Positions 60,431-64,000 of a stretch of DNA of 64,000 nt are shown in pieces (within the stretch, counting starts at the first letter, position 1; every line of letters begins with the position of its first letter). The translations under genes and the position numbers were made by a program. The stretch lies in assembly GCA_029851415.1 (NCBI GenBank), contig CM056741.1, forward strand, positions 88,075,282 through 88,139,281, in the 5' to 3' direction. The notes beneath the pieces are model-generated. The model was not told the DNA's origin. It did no database searches and saw only the letters and a list, made by a program, of their open reading frames with translations. The stretch is from Eretmocerus hayati (taxonomy: Eukaryota > Arthropoda > Insecta > Hymenoptera > Aphelinidae).

Positions 60431-61685
60431 TCCCGCCGGGCTCTTTTATCTATCGATAGATTCAGTAACGAATAATTGGGGAGATCATGGATACCACCAA
60501 TGAATATGACGTCCGCTTAGATATAACTTCAAAATAGTAGATTATATTCTTGACAATATGACGGTAAGCTTTCTGGTGTTGCCATCGCTTCAATTTTACT
60601 TCCAGAGTACACTGTAAGAGAAAAATTCGAAAAAACCCCAACCAACTGGTTGAATGAGAAAATCAACCCGTTGGTTGAATGGAAAATTCAACCATGAAGT
60701 TAAAAATTCAACATTAGGTTCAATATTCAACCAATTGATCGAATTCTGGAACAAAATGATTAGATTTTCAACCAAACGGTTGAAATTTTTGAGAAAATAT
60801 TTTCACAGTGCAGTGTACAGTCAGTTTTTTGGTGGATCTCTTAGTGGTTCGGGATATAAGTATTCTTGTTTCGCCGATTCAGCATGATAAGTCACTACTC
60901 TGTCTGTCTTCCATCTATGAGAAAAATGAAATTGGTATATGAGTTTAGTCTTGCCACCAAAGCGAATGCCTATGGTTCATAGTTTCTTCCTGGCAATATT
61001 GAATGATCTTTTTTGTGAATACTCTTTTCATACATCTCTGAGAGAGATAACTTCCTACATTTTTCATCGCGGAGAACACTTTTGAATCTGTTTCTGCGAC
61101 TTCTTGGAGTGGAGAGATATCATGAACGTACCGGGACCTAGAAGAATACTCAGGTACCAAAAATGAAACTATCCCCATTTTACTCCTCCCTTTCAGATAT
61201 ATGGTGTATACCACCACAAGGCTCGGACCAGTCTATCGCCATTTTGATCAATTTATTCTCAAGTGATAACTGTGGGGTTTCGGAACATGGTAATTATACT
61301 TTGCAAATCAAGAGAAGTCATTGAATGGTCAAGAGCTCCCCGTTATACTCTCAGAACTAGCAATTCCTGTTCAGATCCAGCATAAGAGGTAATCTTGAAC
61401 TCACAAACAGCTACAGAGATCCTATACCTATGATCCTGATCACTTATCTAATACCTTTCATGATACATACATCTTACTATTTAGTGGTACATAATTCCTC
61501 ATCGATAGCCCTTCTAGGGAATTCTCAACATCTGACTCTGGTGACTGAGCATGTCATATTTCCCAGAAACTACAGGGAATGGACAACTGCTTCCTTGAAT
61601 CAATCTTCCTCTCTAGAGACCTTAATGAGTCTTGGATGAAAGACCTAATTCTTTGAACTTAGAACGTGGTAAATTGGATTTGCGG
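60431..61685. other. Intergenic with a ttcaacc-rich low-complexity patch
   Basis: Between 60630 and 60790 the heptamer ttcaacc or its inverse ggttgaa recurs, with small palindromes such as caaccaactggttga. Nothing else recognised. Confidence 0.45.
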
Positions 61686-62066
61686 AGTCTCCCGCAATTT
61701 TTCCCTCCGTGTCAACAGCCAGCTGGGGAGTACGGATCCTTGCTGCCCGGGCACAGTCTACCTCGCTGGTACTCACTCACGCCTCCTTTTGTACAATACT
61801 GTTCTCCATACAGGCGGAACACTCACGTAGAGCCACCATTCAGAGGTAAACATTTGCGATCGAGGATATATTGCTTGCAGTTTTTTATCAATCTTACGAC
61901 CCGAATTTTGGACAATATATTTCGTTTTTTGTATTGATCTCAATTATAATCGACTGTGTAGGTATGCGATTTCATGTTGGACCGAAGTGGCCTCACGTTA
62001 ATGACAGGGCATATGCTCGAACGGAGCAGAAGAAAAGGAAGAGATATCGTCCGAAGGACAAAAAAG
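61686..62066 (+). pseudogene. Truncated duplicate of the candidate minus-strand gene
   Basis: It contains the 3' part of the second exon (to 61845, donor gtaaac) and the whole third exon (61962-62066, 105 bp), both still open and in phase. The donor after the third exon reads ataatg in place of gtaatg, so splicing there is lost. Upstream exons are missing. It is read toward the other copy's 3' end in inverse. Confidence 0.55.
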
Positions 62067-64000
62067 ATAATGGTGTTTTCATTTCTCGTACTCACCTGAT
62101 GATTCGTTGATCATTATGTATCTGAAAATTTAGGGAAAGACATTTCATCATTTAATATCTCTCTCGCCTGTGATACTGGAATTCTGATGCTCTTGTATTT
62201 TGAATATTCTCTTACCACCAATTTTACCATCTAATGGTTGAGTAACGGTCAACGTGAATCAACGATTGCTGTGTGGTTTCATCATTTTTCTCCGCAATGT
62301 CCGGATGGATGACTTGCTGTCCATCTGAAATCCTTCGCGAACTTTCATCGTAATAGAAAATTGATCAATAACTAATCGATGACACGGGTCTAGTAATTAT
62401 TCGAGATTGACATTCAATGATATTCTTGAAAGCAAACATTCGATAGAGGCACTTAGCTTCCGTTGCCACAGAACCTCTGTGGTAACTCATAATTATGTTG
62501 TCCATAGTAGCATCCCAGCCAGTACCCACGCGGTCGATTGGGGGAACTTTGGGTGTTACAAAAATGGTCCCGTGGTGAATTCTTTCAACTCTACTGGTAC
62601 CAACCACGTTCGAGATGGAGATGAGAAAGTGAGAGTGCATGAAAAGAACTCTCAAATATGTGTAATGTCGTCATTTTTTCACGATTCTTCTACAGTATTT
62701 TATCTGTACAGTACTTAATCTGCCTTTAAACCTCAGAATACTTCGGTATAGCCTTCCACTCCATGAGTGTCCAATCACACGATTGTACATATCATTCCCA
62801 CATGTGAGACATTACACATTTCAGTGTTCTTGTTGGCCGCCATACATTTATTTTATATTCTTTTGTTCTTCTACCAAAAACTCAAAACATTGACTCGTGA
62901 GTACCCAGTCGCAGGTGAGGAGGAAAGCAGAGTTCGCGAACCACGTGGTCAGCAAGTGCTCGCGCCTCGCTAAATATGTGGTCATTTCTCGTTACAAGAG
63001 CACTTGCAAGTATCAAATCATTTGTTGCAATATTCATACCTCAAGTACCCGGTTGCACGTGTGGGTATAGCTACGTTTGCAAATAACAGGGTGTACTAAA
63101 TCTCATTCGCTTGTCGAATGGAGAACACTGCTTTTTGAGGAGAGCGTTTCCCTGTACCAAATCATTCCTCGGTAGTCATTCCTCAAGTACCCAGTCGCAG
63201 ACGTGGGAAAATTGAATTATGTGACCATTTACCAATATACCTCCTCTTTCTGATTCTTCTGAATACAGTATTCCATTGATCAGTGTTCGTTTTATGAAAA
63301 TGATTGGGTTTTGTGAATTGTAATGGAAGTAAATATATCCTTGAAACGTGGTGGAAGTGATAGTTCATTATGAAATGTTATGGAGGTGATACAGGCGTCT
63401 CTAGGATAACATGGTTTTGGTTATACGCGATCTTCAAAATGCCACCACTCTCAACTTACGCGGTTCTGGACTCCGAGTACGCGGATTTTTATTCAAACAT
63501 TCGAATTCATAACATATCTGAGCCATAATTCACAGAGTAAATGCATTTTTCAAACTGTCCGCTGAACAAATATGATGATTCAATTGTATATATTCATTGA
63601 AAAACGCTTCGACGTTGATAAGATACTCTGACCTCTAATTTCAGTCCGTGAACGCGAGAACATTTTTTCAATGGAGCATAATCGTTTTTGAAGCTTACAT
63701 TTCAGTCTAGACTTGTATACACGTTCGATCTTTCGAATGCTGAACTGATTCGGTAATGTAAATTGACTTAAACTGGAGTATGAGAATATGGGAATCTGTA
63801 GAGATTCTGTAAGACGCACAATACGGTCTGAGAGTAACGGATTATCTCCGAGAAAAGAGAAAATTTATGCAAGTTCAATACATACTCACAAGGATTCAGA
63901 TGGATTGACAGTGGTTGGTAGATATTTACAATAAAGACTTTTGATTCAAAATATCACATGGAATGTCATATTGACAAGAATGTTCATTCTTGGTCGGTAA
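61686..64000 (-). repeat. Right arm of large inverted duplication (continues past window)
   Basis: Reverse complement of 55151-52687 with scattered substitutions and small indels. Pairing is still present at base 64000, so the arm is longer than what is seen. Confidence 0.8.

Overview
The window is eukaryotic, repeat-dominated DNA, most likely from an arthropod and probably an insect. The pointers are an errantivirus-type endogenous retrovirus with an F-like Env, BEL/Pao gag relics, non-LTR (LINE) ORF1 and ORF2 sequences, a spliced cut-and-paste transposase gene, TA microsatellites and many fold-back elements. I see no bacterial operon, CRISPR array, rRNA or tRNA. The order Hymenoptera is only a guess.

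Region 1 (1-17008) is one LTR retroelement cut by the left window edge. It has gag, a -1 frameshift signal, pol (protease, reverse transcriptase, RNase H, an OTU-type cysteine-protease-like domain, integrase), a spliced env whose signal peptide lies in the 5' leader, a polypurine tract and a 390-bp 3' LTR. Gag and pol carry in-frame stops and one probable frameshift. Pol is also split by a complete 3999-bp DNA transposon (5665-9663) with 258-bp inverted repeats, CAC/GTG ends, a 4-bp target duplication and an open two-exon transposase. The transposase N-terminus resembles the RAG1 N-terminal cysteine domain, so I read it as Chapaev (CMC)-like.

Region 2 (17009-29139) holds a 139-bp tandem repeat, about 2.7 kb without recognisable content, and an 8.8-kb fold-back element (20361-29139). 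The arms of this element contain inverted arrays of units of about 187 bp and a conserved 33-codon exon-like segment.

Region 3 (29140-38780) is a nest of palindromic elements. A (29612-31668) and B (31857-36221) belong to one family. B has been entered by C (33913-35053, CAC ends, AATG duplication) and D (31918-33047). A further short-inverted-repeat element, F, and a CpG-rich block follow.

Region 4 (38790-47700) contains two diverged copies of an ORF1-only LINE-like element in opposite orientation. Between them lie a LINE ORF2 fragment lacking the reverse transcriptase core and two broken BEL/Pao-type gag remnants.

Region 5 (47700-64000) contains another inverted-repeat element, minisatellites, a TTAA-flanked palindrome, and a candidate spliced gene on the minus strand (56414-54605) whose exon phases agree. 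Its 3' half lies in a large inverted duplication (52687-55151 against 61686-64000, running off the window). The second copy is truncated and has lost a splice donor.
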